Notes: generated by a model not told the origin, from the sequence alone. A DNA stretch of 64,000 bases from Ovis canadensis (GCF_042477335.2 NC_091260.1:62955501-63019500); one strand, 5' to 3'; positions 1 to 11,711 are shown, counted from the first letter of the stretch. A program made the numbers and translations.

Positions 1-405
1 ATTGAAATTTGAACTGTATGTGTGGAGTTTCCTTTCCCCCCCACACACAATTTATCATTTTTTCATTTTTGTATTTATAAGCTCTGTGTTTAAGTGCTTG
101 CACATTATCCACTTAATCGTGTGATTATCTCCCAATATCCTTTCTAATATGGAAAAATCTAAAATTTTAATATATAGGCATTCAGACTTACTTATTAGTT
201 TATATAAAATATATATTTTATATCCTTCTTTATTTTAATCTACCTGTTTATTTTTCATTTAAAATGGATTTCTTGAAGTCTGAAAATCTTTGTTTAAATT
301 GAAACATCTTTTTTGTTTAATTTCAAAATATATACTTTCTAAGTGAAATATTATCACATTTACCAGTAAATATTTCTATTATTTAATATTTTACTAATAT
401 TTTAT
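1..405. other. AT-rich DNA, nothing recognised
   Basis: AT-rich sequence with no coding frame and no repeat that I recognise. Confidence 0.5.
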
Positions 406-407
406 AC

Positions 408-600
408 TGTTATTCTGGTGGTGCTAGTGGTAAAGAACCTGCCTGCCAGTTCAGGAGATGTAAGAGACGTGGTTCAATCTCTCGGTGGGAAAGATCAAGA
501 AGGGCATGGCAACCCACTCCAGTAATCTTGCCTGGAGAATTCCATGGACAGAGCAGCTTGGCGGGCTACAGACCACAGGGCTGCAAAGAGTTGAACACTA
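408..600 (+). mobile_element. Bov-tA SINE, complete but diverged
   Basis: It shows the Bov-tA order: a tRNA-derived head (ctggtggtgctagtgg), the central block with caacccactccag and cttgcctggagaat, and a BovB-like tail ending in gcaaagagttgaac. Many substitutions relative to other copies in the window suggest an older insertion. No clear target-site duplication was found. Confidence 0.9.
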
Positions 601-689
601 ATGAAGTAATTTAGGAAATATGCAGCATGTACTATTATTCTGTCTCACATTTTAAAAAATATTTTTTCTACCTCTAGAATTTAGTATTA

Positions 690-955
690 TATTAGTCTAC
701 TCGAGCTGCCATAACAAAAATCCAAAAGATTTAATAGCTTCAAGAACAGAACATTTATTTGCACAGAGTTCTAAAAGTAAGAAGTTTAAGATCAAGGTGC
801 CAACGTTGGTTTCTGTTGAGGCCTCTTTCCTTGGCTTTGAGATGGCCTTCTCCCTCTGTCTTCATGTGGTTTTCCCTCTGTGTGGCTTTGTCCTAATTTC
901 ATGCTGTCCTGTGACTAGCATGGATACTGGTTATATTGATTACCCTTCATGATAA
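690..955. mobile_element. Ancient mammalian repeat, probably an old L1 3' UTR
   Basis: The run beginning with a gctgccataac motif and followed by aagatcaaggtgcc, ggcctctttccttggct and tgtggctttgtcctaat resembles a common old mammalian repeat that I associate with L1M-type 3' ends. The family assignment is from memory and uncertain, and so is the strand. It ends where the younger L1 sequence begins. Confidence 0.5.
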
Positions 956-963
956 TTTGGCAA

Positions 964-1855
964 AGTTGTTAGAATGCAAAATTAATACACAGAAATCAGT
1001 CCCATTTTTATACACAAACAGTGAAATATCAGAAGGGAAATTAAAGAAACAGTTCAATTTACCATTCCTTTTAAAAGGACAAAATACCTAGGGATAAACC
1101 TACCTAAGGAGGCAAAAGATCTGTACTCAGAAAGCAATAAAGTACTAATGAAGAAATTAAAAGATGACACATACAGATGGAGAAATACGCCATGTTCTTG
1201 GATTGGAACAATCAATAATATGAAAATTACCATACTACCCAAAGCAATCTAGAGGTTCAGTGTAATACCTATCAAGTTATTAATGGTGTTTTTCACAGAA
1301 TTAGAACAACACCACCAACAAACCTTTTACAATTTGTACAGAAATAAAAAAGATCCAGAATAGCCAAACCAATCTTGATAAAGTAGAACAGAGCTGGAGG
1401 GATCATGCTCCCTGACTTCAACCTTACGCTACAAAACTAGAGTAATAAAAACAGTATGTTACTGGCACAAAAATAGACATATAGATCAATGAAACGGGAT
1501 AAGAAGCCCAGAAATAATCCCACATACCTATGTTCTATCAGTCTATAACAAAAGAAGTAAGAATCAATTGAGAAAAGACAACGTCTTCAATAAAAGGTGC
1601 TGGGACAACTGGTCAGCTTCATGCAAAAAAATGAAATTAGGATGTTCTCCACCACCATATATAAAAATAAACTCAAAATGGATTAAAGACCTAAATAAAA
1701 GATCAGATACTATAAAAAGCCTAATGGAAAACATAGGAAGAACACCATTTGACGTGAATAGGAGTAATATCTTTATGGTTTCATCTCCTAGAGTAATGGA
1801 ATTGAAAACAAAAAATAAAAAAAGGGAGCTAATTACACTTCAAAGTTTTTGCACA
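964..1855 (+). mobile_element. L1 LINE, ORF2 3' half, first segment
   Basis: Translation in shifting frames gives L1 ORF2 signatures downstream of the reverse transcriptase core: KYLGINLPKEAKDLY, CSWIGTIN, ILPKAI and NKRCWDNW. Stops and frameshifts are frequent, so the copy is dead. The element resumes at 2174 and again at 5675 after three later insertions. Its 5' end is truncated within ORF2. Confidence 0.88.
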
Positions 1856-1882
1856 GGACTTCTCTGGTGGTACAGTGGATAA
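1568..1882 (+). pseudogene. L1 ORF2 C-terminal fragment
   Basis: This is the longest open piece of the L1 copy, about 96 L1-derived codons, with the conserved NKRCWDNW and [13 protein letters not shown] segments. The frame runs into the CHR-2 SINE at 1856, so the last few codons are SINE sequence. It has no endonuclease or catalytic reverse transcriptase residues and is a remnant. Confidence 0.8.
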
Positions 1883-2173
1883 GAATCTGCCTACCAATGC
1901 AGGGGACATGGGTTTAATACCTGGTCTAGGAAGATCCCACATGCTGTGGAGCACTGAGCCCCCCTGTAGGGCCTGCAAGTCACATCTACTAAGGCTGCCT
2001 GCTGCAACTACTGAAGATCGTGCACCTAGAGCCTGTTCTCCACAACAAGAGAAGTCACCACAGTGAGGAGTCCATGCACCAGAGCAAAGAGTAGCCCCTT
2101 CCTCATCACAAGTAGAGAAAGCCCTCACAGAGTAAAGAAGATCCAGGGCAAACAAAAATAAATATTTTTCTTT
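1856..2173 (+). mobile_element. CHR-2-type SINE (tRNA-Glu derived) inside L1
   Basis: It begins ggacttctctggtgg, continues with aatctgcctaccaatgcagg and the long CHR-2 body (caactactgaagatcg, gagcctgttctccacaac, agtagccccttcc) and ends in an A-rich aaaaataaat tail. Flanking 14-mers at 1842-1855 and 2175-2188 match at 12 of 14 positions, a decayed target-site duplication. This places the insertion after the L1. Confidence 0.88.
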
Positions 2174-2430
2174 AAAAGTTTTTCCACCACAGTTTATGGT
2201 TTCAAAACCATAAACAAAATAAAAATATAATCTACAGACTAGGAGAAAATATTTGCAAACAATGCTACTGACAAGGATTAATTTTCAAAATATACAGTCC
2301 TAGGCATACATCTGGAGAAAGCTATAATCAAAAAGATACATGCACCCCCATATTCATAACAGCACTATTTATAATAGCCAATATAAGGTTGGATAAGAGA
2401 GATGTGGCATATATGTACAATAGAATACTG
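2174..2430 (+). mobile_element. L1 LINE, ORF2 end, second segment
   Basis: This continues the same L1 after the CHR-2 SINE. Recognisable motifs include ccataaacaaaat, agatacatgcaccc and cactatttataatagcc, typical of the ORF2 3' end. It stops within the L1 motif that precedes actcagccat, where a Bov-tA and then a BovB interrupt it. Confidence 0.85.
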
Positions 2431-2640
2431 TTGTTATTTACTAAGTTGTGTCTGATTATTTTGCAACCCCGTGAACTGTATCCGACCAGACTCCTCTGTC
2501 CATGGGGATTCCCAGGCAAGAAAACTGGAATGGATTGCCATTCCCTGCTTCAGGGGATCTTCCCAACTCAGGGACTGAACTTAAATCTCCTGAGTCTCCT
2601 GCAGGTGGGTTCTTTACCATTGAGTCACCTGGGAAGCCCA
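2431..2640 (-). mobile_element. Bov-tA SINE inside L1
   Basis: On the minus strand it reads from the tRNA head (gggcttcccaggtgactca) to the BovB-like tail (caaaataatcagacac). Flanks caatagaatact and cagtggaatatt are diverged copies of one L1 site, consistent with a decayed target-site duplication. Confidence 0.9.
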
Positions 2641-2661
2641 CAGTGGAATATTCAGTTCAGT

Positions 2662-4640
2662 TCAGTCACTCAGTTGTGTCCAACTCCTTGTGACCCCATG
2701 AATCACAGCGCTCCAAGCCTCCCTATTCATCACCATCTCCCGGAGTTCACTCAGAATCATGTCCATCGAGTCAGTGATGCCATCCAGCCATCTCATCCTC
2801 GGTCGTCCCCTTCTCCACCTGCCCCCAATCCCTCCCAGCATCAGGGTATTTTCCAATGAGTCAACTCTTCTCATGAGGTGGCCAAAGTACTGGAGTTTCA
2901 GCTTCAGCATCATTCCTTTCAAAGAAATCCCAGGGTTGATCTCCTTCAGAATCACTGGTTAGATCTCCTTGCCATCCAAGGGACTCTCAAGTGTCTACTC
3001 CAACACCACAGTTCAAAAGCATCAATACTTCAGTGCTCAGCCTTCTTCACAGTCCAACTCTCACATCCATACATGACCACAGGAAAAACCATAGCCTTGA
3101 CTAGACGGACCTTTGTCGGCAAAGTAATGTCTCTGCTTTTGAATATACTATCTAGGTTGGTCATAACTTTTCTTCCAAGGAGTAAGTGTCTTTTAATTTC
3201 ATGGCCAGTCACCATCTGCAGTGATTTTGGAGCCCAAAAACGTAAAGTCTGACACTGTTTCCACTGCTTCCCCATCTATTTCCCATGAAGTGATGGGACT
3301 GGATGCCATGATCTTCATTTTCTGAATGTTGAGCTTTAAGCCAAATTTTTTCACTCTCTTCTTTCACTTTCATCAAGAGGCTTTTTAGCTCCTCTTCACT
3401 TTCTGCTATAAGGGTGGTGTCATCTGCATATCTGAGGTTATTGATATTTCTTCTGGCAATTTTGATTCCAGCTTGTGTTTCTTCCAGTCCAGCGTTTCTC
3501 ATGATATACTGTGCATAGAAGATAAATAAGCAGGGTGACAATATACAGACTTGACGTACTCCTTTTCATATTTGGAACCAGTCTGTTTTTCCATGTCCAG
3601 TTCTAACTATTGCTTCTGGACCTGCATACAAATTGCTCAAGAGGCAGGTTAGGTGGTCTGGTATTCCCATCTCTTTCAGAATTTTCCACAGTGTGTTGTG
3701 ATCCACACAGTCAAAGGCTTTGGCATAGTCAATAAAGCAGAAGTAGATGTTTTTCTGGAACTCTCCTGCTTTTTCCATGATCCAGCAGTTGTTGGCAATT
3801 TGATCTCTGGTTCCTCTGCCTTTTTGAAAACCAGCTTGAACATCAGGGAGTTCACGGTTCACATAATGCTGAAGCCTCACTTGGAGAATTTTGAGCATTA
3901 CTTTACTAGCATGTGAGATGAGTGCAATTGTGCGGTAGTTTGAGCATTCTTTTACATTGCCTTTCTTTGGGATTGAAATGCAAACTGACCTTTTGCAGTC
4001 CTGTGGCCACTGCTGAGTTTTCCAAACTTGATGGCATATTGAGTGCAGCTCTTTCACAGCATCATCTTTCAGGATTTGAAACAGCTCAACTGGAATTCCA
4101 TCACCTCCATTAGCTTTGTTCGTAGTGATGCTTTCTGAGGCCCACTTGACTTCACATTCCAAGATGTCTGGCTCTAGATTAGTAATCACATCATCATGAT
4201 TATCTGGGTCGTGAAGATCTTTTTTTGTACAGTTCTTCCATGTATTCTTGCCACCTCTTCTTAATATCTTCTGCTTCTGTTAGGTCCAGACCATTTCTGT
4301 CCTTTATCAAGCCCATCTTTGCATGAAATGTTCCCTTGGTATCTCTAATTTTCTTGAAGAGATCTCTAGTCTTTCCCAATCTGTTCCTTTCCTCTATTTC
4401 TTTGCACTGATCGCTGAAGAAGGCTTTCCTATCTCTCCTTGCTATTCTTTGGAACTCTGCATTCAGATGCTTATGTCTTTCCTTTCCTCCTTGGCTTTTT
4501 GCCTCTGTTCTTTTCACAGCTCTTTGAAAGGCCTCCCCAGACAGCCATTTTGCTTTATTGCATTCCTTTTCCATGGGGATGATCTTGATCCATGTCTCCT
4601 GTATAATGTCATGAACTTCATTCCATAGTTTATCAGGCAA
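2662..4640 (-). pseudogene. BovB reverse transcriptase and C-terminal remnant
   Basis: Read 5' to 3' on the minus strand: a linker (SGEAFQRAVKRTEAK, 4200-4640); the RT fingers and palm with FIDYAKAFDCVDH as motif A (3566-4189); a YADDTTL motif C (3209-3541); and the thumb and C-terminal region with MYGCESWTVKKAEH (3030-3275) and [13 protein letters not shown] (2662-2955). Frames change between blocks and there is a stop after NRTGHGKTDWFQI-type sequence near 3566. The catalytic aspartates are still legible, but the gene is broken. Confidence 0.9.
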
Positions 4641-4765
4641 TCTATAGGCCCTTAAATCTATTTCTCACTTCCACTGAATAATCATAAGGGATTTGATTTA
4701 GGTCATACCTGAATGGTCTAGTGGTTTTCCCTACTTTCTTCAATTTAAGTCTGAATTTGGCAATA

Positions 4766-5554
4766 AGGAGTTCATGATCTGAGCCACAGTCAGCTCTTGG
4801 TCTGGTTTTTGTTGACTATATAGAGCTTCTCCATCTTTGGCTGCATAGAATATAATCAATCTGACTTTGGTGTTGACCATCTGGTGATGCCCATGTGTAG
4901 AGTCTTCTCTTGTGTTGTTGGAAGAGAATGTTTGCTATGACCAGTGCATTTTTTTTGGCAAAACTCTGTTAGTCTTTGCCCTGCTTCATTCCACATTCCA
5001 AGGCCAAATTTGCCTGTTATTCCAGGTGTTTCTTGACTTCCTACTTTTGCATTCCAGTCCCCCATAATGAAAAGGACATCTTTTGGGGGTGTTAGTTCTA
5101 AAATGTCATGTAGGTCTTTATAAAACCGTTCAACTTCAGCTTCTTCAGCATTACTGGTTGGGGCATAGACTTGGATAACTGTGATATTGAATGGTTTGCC
5201 TTGGAGATGAACAGAGATCATTCTGTCGTTTTTGAGATTGCATCCAAGTCCTGCATTTTGGACTCTTTTGTTGACCGTGATGGCTACTCCATTTCTTCTG
5301 AGGGATTCCTGCCCTCAGTAGTAGATAAAATGGTCATCTGAGTTAAATTCATCCATTCCAGTCCATTTTAGTTTGCTGATTCCTAGAATGTTGACGTTCA
5401 CCCTTGCCATCTCTTGTTTGACCACTTCCAATTTGCCTTGATTCATGTACCTGACATTCCAGGTTCCTATGCAATATTGCTCTTTACAGCATTGGATCTT
5501 GCTTCTATCACCAGTCACATCCACAACTGGGTATTGTTTTTGCTTTGGCTCCAA
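4766..5554 (-). pseudogene. BovB apurinic-type endonuclease remnant
   Basis: In BovB this N-terminal domain nicks target DNA to prime reverse transcription. Visible motifs in order are GTWNVRYMNQGK and KLKWTGMDEF (5315-5554), QVYAPTSNAEE and MGDWNAKVGSQETPG (4856-5221), and a CGSDHELLIA stretch near 4766-4800 in another frame. GDWN and SDH are the expected AP-endonuclease motifs. The frame is split by a stop near 5315 and by a shift before the SDH motif, so no working enzyme is encoded. Confidence 0.88.
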
Positions 5555-5674
5555 TGAACTCCTTTCATTCTTTCTGGAGTTATTTCTCCACTGATCTCCA
5601 GTAGCATATTGTGCACCTAATGACCTGGGGAGTTCCTCTTTCAGTATCCTATCATTTTACCTTTTCATACTGTT

Positions 5675-6170
5675 GATAAAAAAGAATGAAATAATGCCAT
5701 TTGCAGAGAATATATGAGTGGACCTAAAGATTATCACTTTAAGTGAAACAAATCAGAGAGAGAGAGAGACAGATAACATTTGATATCACTTACATGCAGA
5801 ATTTAACAAAAAAATGATACAATGAACTTATTTAAAAAATAGAAACAGGCAAACAGATATAGAAACCAAATATATGGTTACCAAAGGGGAAAGAAGTGAA
5901 GAGGATGAATTAAGAATTTGGGATTAATGAATACCCAATACTATATATAAAATAGATAAACAACAAAGACTTACTATATAGCACAGGGAACTATATTCAA
6001 TAACATGTAGATATTGGAGCGATAATGGAAAAGAATTTGTAAAAGAGTGTCTATGTATATGTACACACACACACACATGCACACTTATAAAACTGGGTCA
6101 CTTTGAAGTATACCTGAAACTGACACATCATTGTAAATGAACTATATTTCAATTAAAAATAATCCTAAAA
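5675..6170 (+). mobile_element. L1 LINE 3' UTR, third segment of the split copy
   Basis: After the BovB the L1 continues with aaaaaagaatgaaataatg, then the ruminant L1 3' UTR (ttatcactttaagtgaa, gatatcacttacatg, ggttaccaaagggga, tagcacagggaac) and ends in ttcaattaaaaataatcc. A short (AC)n run lies at 6061-6080. With 964-1855 and 2174-2430 this makes one 5'-truncated L1. Confidence 0.88.
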
Positions 6171-6201
6171 GATATCAAAATTCCCTACAAAATAAGGTAC
6201 T

Positions 6202-6709
6202 GCAGTAGTTTTAACATTCTTTGGCATTGCCCTACTTTGGGATTGAAATGAAAACTGACCTTTTCCAGTCCTGTGGCCTCTGCTGAGTTTTCCAAATTTG
6301 ATGACATATTTAGTGCAGCACTTTAATAGCATCATCTTTTAGGATTTGAAATAGCTCATCTGGAATTCCATCACCTCCACCAGCTTTGTTCATGCTACTG
6401 CTTCCTAAGGCCCACTTGACTTCGCATTCCAAGATGTCTAACTCTAGGTAAGTGACCATATCTTCGTGATTACCTGGGTCAATAAGACCTTTTTTGTACA
6501 GTTCATCTGTGTATTCTTGCCACCCCTTATTAATCTCTTCTGCTTCTGTTAGGTCCTTGACATTTTTGTTCTTTATTGTGCCCATCTTTGCATGAAATGT
6601 TCTCTTGATATCTCTGATTTTCTTGAAGACATCTCTAGTATCTCCCATTCTATTATTTTTGTCTATTTCTTCTCACTGTTCACTTAAGAAGGCTGTCTTA
6701 TTTCTCCTG
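6202..6709 (-). mobile_element. BovB internal fragment (RT N-terminal region)
   Basis: It matches the part of the 2651-5674 copy around 3940-4420. The minus-strand frame at 6310-6648 encodes DVFKKIRDIKRTFHAKMG and LDILECEVKWALGS, BovB linker and early RT sequence. It is cut at both ends, so it is a remnant of an older copy. Confidence 0.88.
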
Positions 6710-8668
6710 AACTGAGACACAGAAGAGTCTTATACACATTTATTCTTATGATCAAAATAAGTAACAAAGAGCCATAATGATAAAAGTTGAAATTTTAGTT
6801 ATTGGTTGCAAGAAAGAAGGTGATTGCCTTCAGCATGAACTTTTGCTGTCCTTATAGTTTTCTCTTTCTTGATCTAGAGAATGGAGATAAGATTATGCTG
6901 ACTTAAAAAATCACCAAGAAACTCACTTTAAATGAATATTGATTCCCTCAAATATACCATATGTCGACCACTTGGGGAACATTTTATATAGATATTTTTT
7001 CTTCCGTCAAGTTTTTGCTCATAATTTTGAAAACAGGAAAATCAAATTAGGCAAGATAGGGATTGGCTATTGACATGAAAACTGAGAAAATTATTTTAAT
7101 TATATTTTCTGAAGCTGCTGTACGGACAAAAATGAAGACATACCATGCTTAACAATCTGATATGTGGTAAAGTACAAATAGCAAATATTTTTTCATAAAA
7201 ATTTATTTTAAGTTCTCCAAGATATAATTAAAATAGAGAAGTAGACTTTAAGGTTGACAATAATTCATTTTAAGTTAGAGAAAATTTTATATAAAATTGA
7301 GAAAAAATATGCTATGAAGAGGATAAAATTGTGTTATTAAGTATATTACAGGATAAAACTAGTCTGCTGGAAATATTTCCCATGCTGTTGTAAAATTTAA
7401 AATGACCAGATAAGCAAGATTGAAAAATAATTATTGCAGCAAATAACTGTAAATGATCATAAATTTAAAACCAATTCTTTAGAGTTACACATTTTCATGT
7501 ATTCACTAAAAATAATTTGTAGAGTAGTTTTTTATTTTAAGGAAAGTTTAGGGGAACATAAATGCTGAAGACTCTAGAAATTAGAAAAACATCAGATGAA
7601 AATTTTGAGTAAATTTACATGATTACTGAATTTCATTAATTGCATACTAAAGTTAATAATCAAAACCTTTAGTACTAACTGAAGTCTTATGTGAATTCAG
7701 AACTCTTTGAAGGCTCTTTATAAGTTCTAAGAATGTTGACATTTTACAAAAGTTTTATTAATGAATCTTCTGCAGTATTGCAAACAAACTATCATAAAAT
7801 ATTTTGTGAATGTCTACAAGGAAAAAGGTAGCACTGAGTTAAGCCATGGGGGCCTAACCCCATGCAGTCATGAGTTCCTGATCTTTTGCCAGATTGAAAG
7901 GTTTACCGGTTGTCTGCCAGTTACACTAACTTGCCCTCTAAATCTTAGAGCCTCTGTTTGGAGAACAAGACTCTTTTATCTTTTTTTCTTTTTGAAGTTA
8001 GGCATAGCATAAACTAAACATTTCAAGCAATTATGCTCAACGACACTGTATAAAAAAATGCTTTTTAAAAGTACAGCTTATGATGATCTGAAATATCTCT
8101 TCCAATCAGTGGATGCTTGGTTTATATTAATCATCCTGCTCCTTCTTAGAGATATTGATATCTGAGAGAAAGACAGCGGTAGTAAAATAAAAGTAATGAT
8201 CCAACACAAAGTTTTTAAGCATAATTTAATTGTACTCAATCTGGTGTCTGAGGATAACTTAATTGAAAGGAAACAACAGCATATCTGTACTAACATCATC
8301 TTTACAGAAAGAACTGGGGTAATATTTTTATGTATATTAAACCTCCAGCTCACAAAAGCAGGTTAATAGAACATAATGCTTGGTCTGTTACACAGTTTTA
8401 TAAAAGAATTGTTCAAAGATTTACTTTGTATTTAATGCTAAAATAATCAACACAGAGAAACCACCTCATTTTTTCTGGACTAAGACATGGCCAAACTTGT
8501 CAATCTACATTGATTCTGGAACAGTTGCTAGTGATTTGACTGGAAAGTCAGATTTTAAGGAAAGAAAAATTTTGAAAGAAAAATTTTTGGTTACAGGAAG
8601 ATGTGGGAATGAGGTATGTGAGTGGACCTCTTAGACTAGGCTAATGTGAAGATATTTAGTCCCTCCTG
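6710..8668. other. AT-rich DNA, no feature recognised
   Basis: About 2 kb without a recognisable repeat or a convincing exon. A short open frame at 7761-8012 (83 codons) has no motif that I know. The local patch near 7840-7950 is less AT-rich than its surroundings. Confidence 0.5.
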
Positions 8669-8678
8669 AATGACTAAC

Positions 8679-9501
8679 ACAAGCTGGAATCAAGATTGCT
8701 GGGAGAAATATCAATAACCTCAGATATGCAGATGACACCACTGTTATGGCATAAAGTGAAGAAAAACTAAAGAGCCTCTTGATGAAAGGGAAAGAGGAGA
8801 GTGAAAAAGTTGGCGTAAAGCTCAACATTCAGGAAACTAAGATCATGGCATCTGGTGCCATCACTTCACGGCAAATAGATGGGGAAACAGTGTCTGATTT
8901 TACTTTTGGGGGCTCCAAAATTACTGCAGATGGCGACTGCAGCCATGAAATTAAAAGACACTTACTCCTTGAAAGGAAAGTTATGACCAACCTAGACAGC
9001 GTATTAAAAAGCAGAGACATTACTTTGTCAACAAAGGTCCATCTAGTCAAAGCTATGGTTTTTCCAATGTTCATGTATGGATGTGAGAGTTGGACTCTAA
9101 AGAAAGCTGAGCGCTGAAGAATTGATGCTTTTGAACTGTGGTGTTGGAGAAGACTCTTGAGAGTTCCTTGGACTGCAAGGAGATCCAACCAGTCCATCCT
9201 AAAGGACATCAGTCCTGGGTGTTCATTTGAAGGACTGATGTTGAAGCTGAAGCTCCCATATTTTGGCCACCTCATGTGAAGAGCTGACTCATTGGAAAAG
9301 ATCCTGATGCTGGGAAAGGTTGAGGGCAGGAGGGGAAGGGGATGACAAAGGATGAGATGGTTGGATGACATCACCGACTCAATGGACATGAGTTTGGGTG
9401 AACTCCAAAAGTTGGTGATGGACAGGGAGGCCTGGCATGCTGTCGTTCATAGGGTCGCAAAGGGTAGGACATGACTGAGCGACTGAACTGAACCAAACTG
9501 A
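8679..9501 (+). mobile_element. BovB LINE, 5'-truncated, exact target duplication
   Basis: The element starts at acaagctggaatcaagattg in the RT region and runs to the 3' end at ctgaactgaaccaaactg. The 10-mer AATGACTAAC flanks it exactly at 8669-8678 and 9502-9511. It is a simple truncated insertion. Confidence 0.95.
8779..9117 (+). pseudogene. BovB RT C-terminal fragment
   Basis: This 112-codon frame keeps BovB thumb-region sequence (KLNIQETKIMASG, HEIKRHLLLERKVMTN, MYGCESWTLKKAER). The catalytic palm lies upstream, with the YADDTT-type motif near 8725-8745 in a broken frame. It is an inactive remnant. Confidence 0.85.
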
Positions 9502-9621
9502 AATGACTAACCAAGGGCCTCATAGCAGAGGAGACTCAGCACTCATGGGAATAAAATGACTGATTCTGTGGGAAACCAGTAGCCTGTCTTCTCAGTTAGA
9601 CTGGCATTTACTCAATGTGTT

Positions 9622-9745
9622 TGGGTTAGTCTCTCAGTAGTGTCCAACTCTTTGCAACCCATGGACTGTAGGCCACCAGACTCCTCTGTCCATGGAAATC
9701 TCCCTAGGCATGTTACTGGAGTGGGTTGTCATGCCCTCTCTTCCT
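9622..9745 (-). mobile_element. Bov-tA SINE, partial
   Basis: Only the 3' two thirds are present on the minus strand: the tail (tagtgtccaactctttgc), then ctcctctgtccatgga and ttactggagtgggttg. The tRNA head is missing. A-rich (AAAC)n sequence follows at 9771-9804. Confidence 0.85.
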
Positions 9746-10109
9746 TCTTCCCTTTTACATATGCTTATGCTAAAAACAAACAAACAAACAAAACAACAAA
9801 AAACCATGGTAATAGATTCATAGTCTCAAAATCATGTGCTTCTCTTCACCAAACTAACTGCCATGTCTTGTTTAAAATTACAAAGCAAAGATAAACCCTG
9901 AACCCCTACTCCCAAGGGAGGGCAAACAGGTAATGAAATGCTTTTATATATTGCAATCCATCTATCATCATATGAGCAAAGAAAGTGGTTTTTCTTGTTA
10001 CATTGAATATCAAATGTTTATGGATGGATGTTTGTGGATGCCAGTTAGCTAAAGTATGAAGTATTTCAATTATTAAGCTACTGTCTCTCACCTCCAAAAT
10101 ATACTAGTC
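9746..10109. other. AT-rich DNA with an A-rich run
   Basis: It contains the simple (AAAC)n tract at 9771-9804 and otherwise nothing recognised. Confidence 0.5.
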
Positions 10110-10660
10110 TGTGCTAAGTTTTGTGACGCTGAGCTGGGATGATACAAGCCTTGTCTCTGCTTTATCAGCTCTCTCCTTGGGAGTTTCTATCAATAAAATT
10201 ACTGGAGGGAGACTGCAGGTTGGAGGATGAAGGCATTTTCTCCTATTGTTTGCTTCCTCTTGGATTCCTATCTGTTTTGTCTTCCTCTGAGATTTGCCTT
10301 CACGATACTTCTTCACCTTGGCAGTCGGTCAGCTTCTGTAGCAACAGAGCTTTTTAGCACCAGCTCCTTGGTGTGCATTAAATAGACTGATTTCCACAGA
10401 GGCTTATTGGAGTTAAATTTCACCTCCACTACATTACTTTTTTGAACTTCCAAGTATTAATATTTCCAAATTCTTCCCTTAATTTTCTCTGCCCTTAGTT
10501 TGATAGCTGCTTAATGCCTGGGAATACATCAGTGCTCTTTAAAAAAATATATCAAATTAATAACCTTAAATCCAGCTAAGCATTCCTTTTATTAAATTCT
10601 CTCTGTTAAAATATCTTGAGTGATTTCTATTCCCTAACTGAACTCTGATCAATAAATATA
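10110..10660. repeat. Possible ancient mammalian repeat
   Basis: Phrases such as ggagggagactgcagg, cctattgtttgcttcc, tagcaccagctcctt and attaaattctctctgtt feel like a diverged old mammalian interspersed repeat, but I cannot name the family. Short open frames here (for example 10139-10357) have no protein motif. Confidence 0.3.
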
Positions 10661-11165
10661 GCATACCCTTTTTAATTATTTTATTTGTTCACTGTTTTCT
10701 ATATCTTTGAATTTAAATACATTTCTTTTAAGGAACTTAGAACTTAGTTTAATTATTTATTCAGCTTGAAAATCACTTTTTATAGAAAATCAAATTTTAT
10801 TGGAATCAATTTGAAATTAATTAATTTTATTATGCTTTATGACATGACTGGCATATTTTGTTTAATATAAGTTTTCTGAATAAATATTAAAATATCTATT
10901 ATCTGGTTGCATAGAATAGATAGATGATAACTAGCTAGATAGAAAATAGAGGCAAAGATAATGGAAATATTTAGTCAGTATTCTATGAAAGCAATGTATT
11001 TTATAAAAATATATTGTGTTATTTTATTAGCTTGGGAAAAATCTCCATTTGCTCCAACTTTAGTTTCTTCATCAACTTAAGTAGATGACATTTACTTCAA
11101 ATGTTGTTGTTTGATTTAAAAGAGATAATGTTATAATTCATAAACTTATAACTTATGAACAAAGA
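10661..11165. other. AT-rich DNA, nothing recognised
   Basis: Very AT-rich; a short degenerate (TAGA)n patch lies at about 10912-10945. Confidence 0.5.
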
Positions 11166-11440
11166 GTGAGATATACATTTGAAGCCGAGATACTAGAGAG
11201 GAGGCTTTTAAATATCTTGCAATACATGATAGGAACATTAACTGAGATGATAATGATGGACAAAGTGACAAATAGATTGTGGATTTTGTTTGAAGTGTCC
11301 TTAAGTTTGTTCATGTGTTTAGAGACAAAGAGGAGTCAAGCAAAACATGAAAGTCTGATACTAAATAACTGGAAGGAGAGACTTGCCATTTAGTGAAATA
11401 GAGAGAGCAGTGAGAGGAGCAGGGTTAGGTTTAAAAATTA
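11166..11440 (+). repeat. Ancient mammalian interspersed repeat, segment A
   Basis: The segment includes agagacaaagaggagtcaag, ctggaaggagagac, ttgccatttagtgaaatag and gaggagcagggttagg. I recognise this as a diverged copy of an old dispersed mammalian family whose name I cannot give with certainty. The 75-codon open frame at 11166-11393 is incidental. Other parts of the same family seem to lie near 29.8-30.5 kb and 33.2-33.4 kb. Confidence 0.45.
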
Positions 11441-11711
11441 AGCATGGATATAGTAAGTTAAAAGATGGTCCTGTGAAAGCAAAGCTAAGCATTGTATATG
11501 TATATAATTCTGTTATTCAGAGAAAAGGGTTACATTGACTGGAGATACATAAATTTTTAGATTTAATTCATGTAGATATCATTTAACAAAATGAAATTCA
11601 GAAACGGAATGAAAACATGGGAGAAAATAAATGAATAACCCATTGTATCAAATATCTCAAGTAGAATGAAGGTTTTGGAAACAGGGAGTTCAACTATGAC
11701 TAAAGCCAAAG
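11441..11711. other. AT-rich DNA, nothing recognised
   Basis: No repeat or coding signal recognised. Confidence 0.5.

Larger units (their letters stand above)
2651..5674 (-). mobile_element. BovB (RTE) LINE, 3.0 kb, nearly full length
   Basis: The minus strand runs from the BovB 5' region (gaactccccaggtcattagg) through endonuclease and reverse transcriptase remnants to the 3' end with its tandem ttcag blocks (2652-2666 on the plus strand). This is the only copy wholly inside the window with both domains. It lacks the 5' leader seen in the copy starting at 18873. The L1 host sequence resumes at 5675 with aaaaaagaatgaaat, so BovB is the younger element. Confidence 0.95.

Noticed and set aside
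1856..2173. tRNA-like promoter boxes in SINE heads as possible tRNA genes
   Set aside because: They belong to tRNA-derived SINEs (CHR-2, Bov-tA), lack a full cloverleaf and are repeated throughout the window.
2759..3252. Plus-strand open frames across the BovB copy (2759-2962, 2878-3252), and similar ones at 17488-17868, 28324-28710 and 62016-62456
   Set aside because: They are antisense readings of BovB RT, recurring in the same position in every copy ([25 protein letters not shown]), with no independent evidence of coding.
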